DNA of 64,000 bases from Nannocystis exedens. GTDB lineage: Bacteria > Myxococcota_A > Polyangia > Polyangiales > Polyangiaceae. Shown piece by piece: positions 8,887 to 16,012 of the stretch (its first letter is position 1; the number at the start of each line of letters is the position of its first letter). Both the position numbers and the translations under genes were made by a program. The notes under the pieces are model-generated. The model did not search any database, had not been told where the DNA came from, and saw only the letters and a list, made by a program, of their open reading frames with translations. The stretch spans positions 1-64,000 of the forward strand of contig CAMAVR010000013.1 in NCBI GenBank assembly GCA_945861885.1, written 5' to 3'.

Positions 8887-9192
8887 ATGACCAAGAGTGA
8901 ATTGATCGATGCGATTGCGGCACGTGGGCTCACAAAAGCTCGCGCCGAAATGGTTGTTAACTGCGTATTTGATTCCATGGGCGAAGCGCTCGAGCGCGGC
9001 GACGGAATCGAAATACGCGGCTTTGGCAGCTTCACGGTGAGGCCCTATAAGCCATATGCCGGGCGAAACCCGCGCACTGGCGTCCCGGTCAGCGTGCCTG
9101 CAAAGCGCCTTCCGTTTTTCAAAGTCGGCAAAGAGCTCAAAGAGCTCGTGAACTCAAGCCGCAATCATGCAATTACGGGCGGAGACGATTAG
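8887..9192 (+). CDS. HU/IHF-family DNA-bending protein
   Basis: 101 residues beginning MTKSELIDAIA. It has the HU/IHF fold signature: helix-turn-helix N-terminus, then GFGSFTVRPYKPYAGRNPRTG with the conserved GRNPxTG arm, and VPAKRLPFFKVGKELKELV at the end. The details (EIRGFGSF, N-terminal TKSELI) are closer to IHF-beta-like proteins than to HU. The longer open frame from 8791 is not used because family homology begins at ATG 8887 and a purine-rich ribosome-binding site precedes it. It is a nucleoid-associated architectural factor. Confidence 0.93.
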   Translation: MTKSELIDAIAARGLTKARAEMVVNCVFDSMGEALERGDGIEIRGFGSFTVRPYKPYAGRNPRTGVPVSVPAKRLPFFKVGKELKELVNSSRNHAITGGDD

Positions 9193-9214
9193 TCTCTAAG
9201 CTCCACAGGTTTTT

Positions 9215-10477
9215 ATGTCTTTTCCTCCGGTTGCTGAGCAATTGGCGCTGCTTTCTCGCGGTGTTGTTGATTTTCATGTTCGTGGCGAGCTTGAGCAGCG
9301 CCTTACTGCGTCTCTTCGTTCCGGAAAGCCTCTTCGCATCAAAGCCGGGTTTGACCCGACGCGTCCCGACTTGCATGTCGGTCATACCGTTGTTTTGTCG
9401 AAGCTTCGGCAGTTTCAGGAGCTTGGCCATACGGCGATTCTTCTGATTGGCGACTTTACCGCGATGGTCGGCGACCCGACCGGGCAGAACGATTTGCGAC
9501 CGCGCCTCACCAAAGAGCAAGTGCTCTCTGCGGCAAAAACATACACCGACCAAGCGTTCAAAATTCTCGACCGCAAAACGACCGAAGTCCGCAGCAATGC
9601 CGAATGGCTCGAAAAGCTGGCACCATCGCAGCTGATTGAATTGATGGCAAAGTCAACCGTGTCGCGCATGCTCGAGCGAAAAGACTTTGCCGAGCGTTTT
9701 GCTGAGCACCGGCCGATTTACCAACACGAATTTCTCTACCCGCTCCTCCAAGGTTACGACTCGGTCGCTCTCGATTGCGATGTCGAGCTCGGCGGCACCG
9801 ACCAGCTGTTCAATCTGATGGTTGGGCGCGATATCATGCCAAAATACGGCATGACCGGCCAAATCGTAATGACGACACCGCTGCTCGAGGGGACAGACGC
9901 GCGCATTGGCGACGACGGCAAGGTCGTCGGCAAAAAAATGTCGAAGAGCGCCGACAACTACATCGGCATCCAAGAAGAGCCTTCGGCGATGTACCGCAAA
10001 GTGATGCAGGTCGACGACGACGTCATTTTTCGCTACTTCGACCTTCTTTCGGGGCGCTCAAACGAAGCGATCGCGCAGCTCAAACTCGACCGAAAAGCGG
10101 GGCGAAATCCGCTTGAAATCAAGTCGCTGTTCGCAACCGAATTAATTTCGCGTTTTCACGACGAAGCGGCCGCCGCTTCCGCCAAAGCCGAATTTGATCG
10201 CGTCTACAGCGCCCACGCGCTCCCCGATGACATCGCCACGCACACGGTGCAGACCGATACCGATACGCTGTGGATCGCGAAAGCGCTCTCGATGATCGGC
10301 CTAGTCAAATCGACCGGCGAAGGGAAGCGCCTAGTCGAACAGGGCGGAGTCGAAGTGAACCAACAGCGCGTGCTTGACCCGCAGCTGCAGCTCGTTCCGG
10401 GCGAGAAGTATCTCTTGCGCGTCGGATCAAAGAATCGCCGCTTTGCGTATCTTATCGTGCAACGCGGATCGCCGTAA
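9215..10477 (+). CDS. tyrS: Tyrosyl-tRNA synthetase
   Basis: 420 residues, class I aminoacyl-tRNA synthetase charging tRNA-Tyr in the cytoplasm. Visible motifs: FDPTRPDLHVGHTV with the HIGH-type signature HVGH at 54-57, the tyrosine pocket region around YPLLQGYDSVALDCDVELGGTDQ, and the KMSKS loop in VVGKKMSKSADN. The C-terminus (about 355-420) is an S4-like RNA-binding domain. Length and order correspond to the TyrRS form found in many proteobacteria (TyrZ-like, with HVGH). It starts 22 bases after the HU-like gene. Confidence 0.97.
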   Translation: MSFPPVAEQLALLSRGVVDFHVRGELEQRLTASLRSGKPLRIKAGFDPTRPDLHVGHTVVLSKLRQFQELGHTAILLIGDFTAMVGDPTGQNDLRPRLTKEQVLSAAKTYTDQAFKILDRKTTEVRSNAEWLEKLAPSQLIELMAKSTVSRMLERKDFAERFAEHRPIYQHEFLYPLLQGYDSVALDCDVELGGTDQLFNLMVGRDIMPKYGMTGQIVMTTPLLEGTDARIGDDGKVVGKKMSKSADNYIGIQEEPSAMYRKVMQVDDDVIFRYFDLLSGRSNEAIAQLKLDRKAGRNPLEIKSLFATELISRFHDEAAAASAKAEFDRVYSAHALPDDIATHTVQTDTDTLWIAKALSMIGLVKSTGEGKRLVEQGGVEVNQQRVLDPQLQLVPGEKYLLRVGSKNRRFAYLIVQRGSP

Positions 10478-10671
10478 ATCGCCGCAAATCTCGAGAGATG
10501 TGCGCCGCGCCCGTTGACCGGAAGCGTCTAAAAATGGTACCCGGGCAACTTATTCGCGGGTACGAGTTACCACTACGACCCGCTTTGTTAGGACGTGCGG
10601 CTCAATGATGGCAAGCGATCTCTTCCGAACGCTTCCATCGATCGAACCGGCGCCCTTTGAGGGAAGTAGAT
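10478..10671. other. Intergenic region with a small inverted repeat (10537-10563)
   Basis: A 194-base gap between tyrS and the CarD-like gene. It contains a perfect 7-base inverted repeat GTACCCG / CGGGTAC separated by 13 bases (10537-10543 and 10557-10563). It could be an operator or a weak hairpin and is not followed by a T tract, so it is not a convincing terminator. No tRNA or small ORF is supported. Confidence 0.4.
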
Positions 10672-11334
10672 ATGCACCGTCCCCTCCGTAGTTCCGTCAC
10701 CGCCGCGCCCGAAAAGGCGAAATCGCCGTCAAAGCGCCCGCCCCTCGCAAAGACGCCCGACAAAGCGCCCATTAAGGCCCCCATTAGAGCCAAACCCTCA
10801 CCTTTTGCTCATCTCACAAGCCCGCCCCCACCTTTGAATGCGAAGCCGGTCGACTTCAAAGTCGGCGATAAAGCGGTGCATCCGTCGCATGGGGTCGGCG
10901 AAGTTACCGCAATCGAAAAGCGTGACATCGGCGGGACACTGGGGATGTTTTACATCCTAAAAATTCTCGATAACGGGATGAAAGTGATGGTCCCGCAGAC
11001 CGCCGCGGCACAGGTCGGCCTGCGCGAAGTGATGAGCTCTGTCGAAGCCGATTCGATTCTCGAGACGCTTCGCGCGCGAGAAGTCGCCGTCGATGTGCAG
11101 CCATGGAGCCGGCGCTTTCGCATCTATACCGAGATGATCAAGAGCAAATCGCCACACGAAGTGGCAAAAGTTTTGCGCGACATGCATCGTCTAAAATTCG
11201 ACAAAGACCTAAGCTTCGGCGAGCGAAGGCTCCTCGATCAAGCTAAGAGCTTACTCATGAAAGAGTTGTCGCTCGCAAAAAATGTCACCGAGGCAGTTCT
11301 AGAAATCGAAGTTCAGCAGATTTTTAGCGCCTGA
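10672..11334 (+). CDS. CarD/CdnL-type transcription regulator with basic N-terminal tail
   Basis: 220 residues. The central and C-terminal part (about 62-215) is the CarD/CdnL fold: FKVGDKAVHPSHGVGEVTAIEKRDIGG forms the Tudor-like RNA-polymerase interaction domain, followed by an all-helical DNA-binding region ending ERRLLDQAKSLLMKEL. It stabilises open promoter complexes by binding the RNA polymerase beta subunit. The first 60 residues are a Lys/Pro/Ala-rich low-complexity tail, reminiscent of HMGA-like tails but at the opposite end from myxobacterial CarD. The ATG at 10672 has GAGGGAAG just upstream, so it is preferred over TTG at 10657. Confidence 0.88.
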   Translation: MHRPLRSSVTAAPEKAKSPSKRPPLAKTPDKAPIKAPIRAKPSPFAHLTSPPPPLNAKPVDFKVGDKAVHPSHGVGEVTAIEKRDIGGTLGMFYILKILDNGMKVMVPQTAAAQVGLREVMSSVEADSILETLRAREVAVDVQPWSRRFRIYTEMIKSKSPHEVAKVLRDMHRLKFDKDLSFGERRLLDQAKSLLMKELSLAKNVTEAVLEIEVQQIFSA

Positions 11335-11340
11335 CCCGTC

Positions 11341-12912
11341 ATGGCATACGACGGAATGCGCGATTTCGTCCGCTCTTTGGAAGAGCGGGGCGAACTTATT
11401 CGAATTCGCACGCGGGTCGACGCCAATCTCGAAGTCGCCGCGATCGCCAATCGGGCGATGAAAGCGAACGGCCCGGCGCTTCTTTTCGAAAGCGTCGGGA
11501 CGTCCCCCTTCCCTGTTCTGATCAACGCGTTTGGGTCAAAGCGGCGGATGGCGCTCGCGCTCGGGGTCGATGATATCGAAGAGCACGCCCGGGCGATTGA
11601 AGCGCTCGTCCACGCGCGCGCTCCGTCGAGCGCTCGCGAGCTTGTGAAGTTGGCCGGCAAGCTCCCCGAGCTGGCGCACGTACTGCCCCGTAGCGCGCCG
11701 TCAGGGAGCTGCCAAGACGTCGTTTACCTCGGCGATGCTGTAGACCTCACCACGCTGCCGATCCTCACAACATGGCCTCACGACGGCGGTCCGTTTATCA
11801 CGCTGCCAAACGTCATCACACGCGACCCCGATACTCAGGCGCGCAACATCGGCATGTACCGGATGCAACTTATCGATCGCTGCACCACGGCGATGCATTG
11901 GCAGGTACATAAGACCGGCGCGCGGCATTTTAGGCGGGCGCGTGAGCGAGGCGAACGGCTCCAAGTCGCGGTGGCGATCGGAGGCGATCCGTCGCTTACG
12001 TACGCCGCCACAGCGCCGCTGCCCGACGGCATTGATGAGTGGATGTTTGCCGGTTTTTTGCGAAAAAAAGCGGTAAAAACAGTCGCCTGCAAAACGGTCG
12101 ACCTCGAAGTCCCAGACGACTCCGACTTCGTTCTTGAAGGGTACGTCGACCCATCAGAAGAGCTCTTCGACGAAGGCCCGTTCGGCGATCACACCGGCTA
12201 CTATACGCCGGTCGATAAGTTTCCCCGCTTTCATGTCACGGCGCTCACGCACCGCAAAGGGGCGATCTATCCGGCAACGCTTGTCGGCCCCCCGCCTATG
12301 GAAGATGCGTACCTAGGCAAAGCAACCGAACGGCTTTTTTTGCCGCTGCTACGCCTCCTCTTCCCCGAAATTGTCGACATGAATCTCCCTGTTGAAGGGG
12401 CGTTTCATAATCTGGTGATCGTCTCGATCAAAAAGCAATATCCGTTTCATGCGACGCGCGTCGCACATGGGCTCTGGGGCGCCGGGCAGATGATGTTTTC
12501 AAAAGTGATTTGCGTGGTCGACAGCGATGTCGATGTGCAAAACATTCAAGAAGTTACGTGGCGCGTTCTTGCGAATCTCGATCCGAAGCGCGACACGTCG
12601 GTGGTTGATGGGCCTATCGATCAGCTCGATCATGGCGCCAATCAGGCTCTTTTTGGCGGAAAAATGTGCATCGACGCCACGCGCAAGTGGGCCGAAGAGG
12701 GGTACAAGCGCGACTGGCCGGAGGTCTGCCGTATGGACGCGGCGGTCGAAGCGCGAATTGCTCCGCTCGTGCAAGCGCTCGGTCTCGATCGGTCGCCCGA
12801 TCGCGAGACTACGCACAACGGGCGCCTTCCACGCGGCGCCGAGACGCTTCTTCGCGCCATCGAGCGGGGGCGAGGGCTCGCTCGCGACGCGCTGCAAAAA
12901 GGGGTCGGCTGA
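11341..12912 (+). CDS. mqnL: UbiD-family decarboxylase, menaquinone futalosine branch (MqnL type)
   Basis: 523 residues, full length for UbiD prenylated-FMN decarboxylases. Recognisable stretches include MRDFVRSLEERGELIRI at the N-terminus, FGDHTGYYTPVDKFP, and the C-terminal DHGANQALFGGKMCIDATRKW. UbiD enzymes remove an aromatic carboxylate using prenylated FMN made by UbiX. Because the following genes are UbiE-, UbiX- and futalosine-pathway genes, the substrate is inferred to be prenylated 1,4-dihydroxy-6-naphthoate, the MqnL step. It starts 6 bases after the CarD-like gene, and its stop overlaps the next start (TGATG), so it heads a translationally coupled run. Confidence 0.9.
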   Translation: MAYDGMRDFVRSLEERGELIRIRTRVDANLEVAAIANRAMKANGPALLFESVGTSPFPVLINAFGSKRRMALALGVDDIEEHARAIEALVHARAPSSARELVKLAGKLPELAHVLPRSAPSGSCQDVVYLGDAVDLTTLPILTTWPHDGGPFITLPNVITRDPDTQARNIGMYRMQLIDRCTTAMHWQVHKTGARHFRRARERGERLQVAVAIGGDPSLTYAATAPLPDGIDEWMFAGFLRKKAVKTVACKTVDLEVPDDSDFVLEGYVDPSEELFDEGPFGDHTGYYTPVDKFPRFHVTALTHRKGAIYPATLVGPPPMEDAYLGKATERLFLPLLRLLFPEIVDMNLPVEGAFHNLVIVSIKKQYPFHATRVAHGLWGAGQMMFSKVICVVDSDVDVQNIQEVTWRVLANLDPKRDTSVVDGPIDQLDHGANQALFGGKMCIDATRKWAEEGYKRDWPEVCRMDAAVEARIAPLVQALGLDRSPDRETTHNGRLPRGAETLLRAIERGRGLARDALQKGVG

Positions 12913-13646
12913 TGGCAAACGGCGGCCCGGTCGCAAACGTGCGCGCCCGAACCGACGAACGCGCATCGCACGCCGATGCCGTGCAGTCGATGTTCGATCG
13001 AATCGCGCCGACATACGACATGCTCAATCACGTGATGTCAGGCGGCATCGATATCTTGTGGCGAAAGCGAGCCGTCGCAGCGCTTGAAAAAGCGCCCCCA
13101 GGGGCGATTCTCGATCTCTGCGCCGGCACGCTTGATACGTCGGCAATGCTCGCGCGGAAGTTCCCCGAAAGGCGCATCGTTGCGGCCGATTTTTCGCGCG
13201 AAATGCTCGCCAAAGGGCGAAATAAAGCGCCCACCGCCGAGGTTGTCGTCGCCGACGCGATGGATCTCCCGTTCGCCGATGGCGAATTTTCCGCGGTCAT
13301 TTGCGCATTTGGGATGCGCAATCTCGCCGAACCGTCGCGCGGTGTGGCGGAGGTAAAGCGCGTTCTCGCCAAAGGGGGCGTTTTTGTGACGCTCGAATTT
13401 TTTAAGCCGACGACGTGGGTCGCGCGTGCGTTTCATGCTGCGTATGGGCGCGTTGTTCTTCCTCGCGTCGGCGGTTTGATTTCCCGCGACAGCGAGGCGT
13501 ACAGCTATTTGGCGCAAAGCATCGACGGGTTTCTTTCGTGCGATGACTACGAAGCGCTCCTTGCGCGAAGCCAGTTTCAGAGCATCACTTCCGAGTCGCT
13601 TACCTTCGCAATCGGTTCAATCGTTCACGCGCGAATGGATTTATGA
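12912..13646 (+). CDS. ubiE: Demethylmenaquinone C-methyltransferase (UbiE/MenG family)
   Basis: 244 residues, SAM-dependent methyltransferase of the UbiE/MenG family. It has VQSMFDRIAPTYDMLNHVMSGGIDILWRKR (the family's N-terminal signature), ILDLCAGTLDTS as SAM motif I, and AFGMRNLAEP as a later family motif. The reaction is the last menaquinone step, methylation of demethylmenaquinone. The ATG overlaps the mqnL stop by one base. Motif I has LDT where most homologues have GDL/GDV, a minor deviation. Confidence 0.92.
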   Translation: MANGGPVANVRARTDERASHADAVQSMFDRIAPTYDMLNHVMSGGIDILWRKRAVAALEKAPPGAILDLCAGTLDTSAMLARKFPERRIVAADFSREMLAKGRNKAPTAEVVVADAMDLPFADGEFSAVICAFGMRNLAEPSRGVAEVKRVLAKGGVFVTLEFFKPTTWVARAFHAAYGRVVLPRVGGLISRDSEAYSYLAQSIDGFLSCDDYEALLARSQFQSITSESLTFAIGSIVHARMDL

Positions 13647-14233
13647 CAAGTCAGCGAAAAATCGTTGTGGGGATTACCGGAGCGAGCGGCGCGCCCTACG
13701 CGAAGCGCCTTCTCGAAAAGCTGCGCACGCGCGTGACGACGCACGGCGATGTCGAAGTCGCCGTTTGCCTGTCATCCACCGCGCCTAGCGTGTGGGAGCT
13801 CGAATGCGGCGGCGATGTGCGTGAGTTTGATTTTCGGACGTGGGGGCTACGCGACTACTCGGCGCCGTTTGCGAGCGGGAGCGCCGGGTGGGGCGCGATG
13901 GCGATCGTTCCGTGTTCGATGGGGTCGCTTGCGCGCATTGCGCACGGCATTTCCGATACGCTTCTGACACGCGCCGCCGACGTGATGATCAAAGAGCGTC
14001 GCACGCTTGTCATCGTCCCTCGCGAAACGCCGCTGAGCGTGATTCACCTTGAAAATATGGCGACCCTGGCGCGCGCTGGCGCAATTTTGCTCCCCGCGAT
14101 GCCCTCTTTTTATGGAAAACCGCAGTCGCTTACCGATCTTGTCGACAGCGTTGTCGACCGAATTCTCGCGCAGCTCGGCGTTCCAAGTGATGCCGCGCAT
14201 CGTTGGGGCGACGCTCCGGCGGTGCGATCATGA
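13643..14233 (+). CDS. mqnM: UbiX-family flavin prenyltransferase (MqnM type)
   Basis: 196 residues with the UbiX/Pad1 pattern: VVGITGASGAPYAKRLLEKL at the N-terminus (flavin-binding loop), VPCSMGSLARIAHGISDTLLTRAADVMIKERR in the middle, and VPRETPLSVIHLENMATLARAGAILLPAMPSFY near the end. It makes prenylated FMN, the cofactor for the UbiD-type enzyme encoded upstream. The start ATG overlaps the ubiE stop by 4 bases. Within this block it corresponds to MqnM. Confidence 0.95.
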   Translation: MTSQRKIVVGITGASGAPYAKRLLEKLRTRVTTHGDVEVAVCLSSTAPSVWELECGGDVREFDFRTWGLRDYSAPFASGSAGWGAMAIVPCSMGSLARIAHGISDTLLTRAADVMIKERRTLVIVPRETPLSVIHLENMATLARAGAILLPAMPSFYGKPQSLTDLVDSVVDRILAQLGVPSDAAHRWGDAPAVRS

Positions 14234-14808
14234 GCGTTCTTGTCGATCAGGCGATTGCCGCCTCGGGGCTGTCTGGGCTCGTTTCAGCGCGCGCGCACGC
14301 CGATCGCGCTGCGATCGAATCGTTTCGCTCCGCGCTCGGCCGCGCCGATCTGCTCGCGCTCGGCGCTCTCGCCGACCAAGTGCGCGCGAGTGAAGTCGGC
14401 GATGCGGTGCGCATTCACACGGAGGCAGGCCACTCGCTTCCAACGGTCGACGCCATGTCGGACGACTTTGGGCTCGCGTTTCTCCGCCGCGTCGCGATCG
14501 AGCGTCTGCTTGGCGAACATGCGGCGCCGGTGCGCGTCGATTGGGTTCGCGTTGGGATCGAGATCGCGCAAGTCGCCCTCGCGTTCGGCACGAACGAGCT
14601 CGTCGGAGCGTTCGTGACGAAGCGCGGCCTGCCGATCGCCGACGGAGCGATGAGCGGGACGGGGAAAAAATCAGAACGCATCGCGATGGTCGATGCAAAA
14701 AAGCAAGAGCTCGCCAAACTTGTACAGCGGTGCGGCAGGCGAGCCGTTTTCGTAGGCGTGCGTCAAGAGGTCACGGACAGCACGCGCGCACTGGAGCAGC
14801 AAGCATGA
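14230..14808 (+). CDS. Radical-SAM-less mini-paralogue of MqnE/MqnC
   Basis: 192 residues, joined by ATGA overlaps to mqnM upstream and mqnE downstream. The N-terminal stretch ADLLALGALADQVRASEVGD matches the start of MqnE next door (PDLLALGQLANRVRERLHGD). The C-terminal stretch DWVRVGIEIAQVALAFGTNE, and later QELAKLVQRCGR, match the MqnE/MqnC C-terminal region (IAQVGLRFGADD, RELVRLIREAGR). Everything between, including the CxxxCxxC cluster and the core barrel, is missing. It looks like a paralogue with the catalytic core deleted but kept in the operon with intact reading frame. It cannot be a radical SAM enzyme itself; a partner or scaffold role for MqnE or MqnC is inference. Confidence 0.75.
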   Translation: MSVLVDQAIAASGLSGLVSARAHADRAAIESFRSALGRADLLALGALADQVRASEVGDAVRIHTEAGHSLPTVDAMSDDFGLAFLRRVAIERLLGEHAAPVRVDWVRVGIEIAQVALAFGTNELVGAFVTKRGLPIADGAMSGTGKKSERIAMVDAKKQELAKLVQRCGRRAVFVGVRQEVTDSTRALEQQA

Positions 14809-15956
14809 CGTTCAAATCGATAGAGGCAAAAGTCGATCGCGGTGAGCCGCTTGATTTTGCCGATGGCGTGGCGCTTTTTCATGAGCCGGATTTGCTCGCC
14901 CTCGGGCAGCTGGCCAATCGTGTTCGCGAGCGCCTGCATGGCGACAAAACGTACTTCAATCGCAACATGCGCGTCGAAGTGACGAACGTCTGCGTCGCAT
15001 CGTGTTTGTTCTGCTCGTTTGCGAAGCTGAAAGATGGCGACCCCGGCTCGCACACAATGCGTCTCGAGGAGGCATGGGCAAAACTCGAAGCGCGGATGAG
15101 CGACCCGCCGAGCGAAGTACATATCGTGAACGGCCTTCATCCAGGCCTACCGTTTTCGTACTACGAAGACCTTTTGCGCGGATTTAAGCGGATTAAGCCC
15201 GATGTGCACATGAAGTGCTTTACCGCGGTGGAGATTCACTTTTTCGCGCAGCACTACGGCATGGACTATGAAACGGTCCTTACGCGGCTTCAAGCCGCAG
15301 GGCTTGATAGTCTGCCGGGGGGCGGCGCCGAGATTTTTCACCCCGATGTGCGGTCGCGCATTTCCGACGACAAAGCGACGGCCGACGAGTGGGTCGAGGT
15401 TCATCGCGTCGCGCACCGCATGGGCATACGAACGAACGCGACGATGCTTTATGGTCACATCGAGACGTTCGATCATCGCGTCGATCACCTGCTCCGTCTG
15501 CGCGCGCTTCAGGCCGAAACAGGCGGGATGCAGGCGTTTATTCCGCTTGCGTTTCATCCGGACGGCAACGGGATGAAAAATTTGCCGGCGCCGACCGGGA
15601 TCGACGACCTCCGCACGCTCGCGGTGTCGCGACTGATGCTCGACAACATTCCTCACATCAAAGCGTATTGGGTGAGCACCACGCCCAAAATTGCGCAGGT
15701 TGGCCTTCGTTTCGGCGCCGACGACATCGACGGGACGATCGTGCATGAAACGATTTACCACGCGGCCGGGTCAACCTCGCCGCAGGGGCTCTCAGAGAGG
15801 GAGCTTGTGCGGCTCATTCGCGAAGCGGGGCGCATTCCTGTCGAGCGCGACACGCTTTACAATGTGATTCGTGAATTTCCCCGAAGCGCCTTGCCAGAAG
15901 CGGCGGTCAAAGTTCGTGATCGCAAGCAGGCGCTCCATTTGGCCATTGTGAATTAG
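14805..15956 (+). CDS. mqnE: Aminodeoxyfutalosine synthase (radical SAM)
   Basis: 383 residues. Radical SAM cluster motif NVCVASCLFCSF with Cys63, Cys67 and Cys70, followed by VHIVNGLHPGLPFSYYEDLL and LPGGGAEIFHPDVR, all typical of MqnE/MqnC/CofH enzymes. MqnE joins 3-[(1-carboxyvinyl)oxy]benzoate to SAM-derived adenosine to form 6-amino-6-deoxyfutalosine. The start at ATG 14805 overlaps the preceding stop by 4 bases; the longer frame upstream is a shadow of the mini-paralogue gene. FAKLKDGDPGSH after the cluster favours MqnE over MqnC. It is cytoplasmic. Confidence 0.94.
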   Translation: MTFKSIEAKVDRGEPLDFADGVALFHEPDLLALGQLANRVRERLHGDKTYFNRNMRVEVTNVCVASCLFCSFAKLKDGDPGSHTMRLEEAWAKLEARMSDPPSEVHIVNGLHPGLPFSYYEDLLRGFKRIKPDVHMKCFTAVEIHFFAQHYGMDYETVLTRLQAAGLDSLPGGGAEIFHPDVRSRISDDKATADEWVEVHRVAHRMGIRTNATMLYGHIETFDHRVDHLLRLRALQAETGGMQAFIPLAFHPDGNGMKNLPAPTGIDDLRTLAVSRLMLDNIPHIKAYWVSTTPKIAQVGLRFGADDIDGTIVHETIYHAAGSTSPQGLSERELVRLIREAGRIPVERDTLYNVIREFPRSALPEAAVKVRDRKQALHLAIVN

Positions 15957-16012
15957 GTGCGTGAAACTCCGCGGAATTTGAACAGGGAGGGCGGGAGAGC
16001 GGGAGAATTTTT

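Noticed and set aside
10537..10563. tRNA or rho-independent terminator
   Set aside because: Only a 7-base inverted repeat without T tract, and no tRNA arms or TTCGA loop in a proper context.
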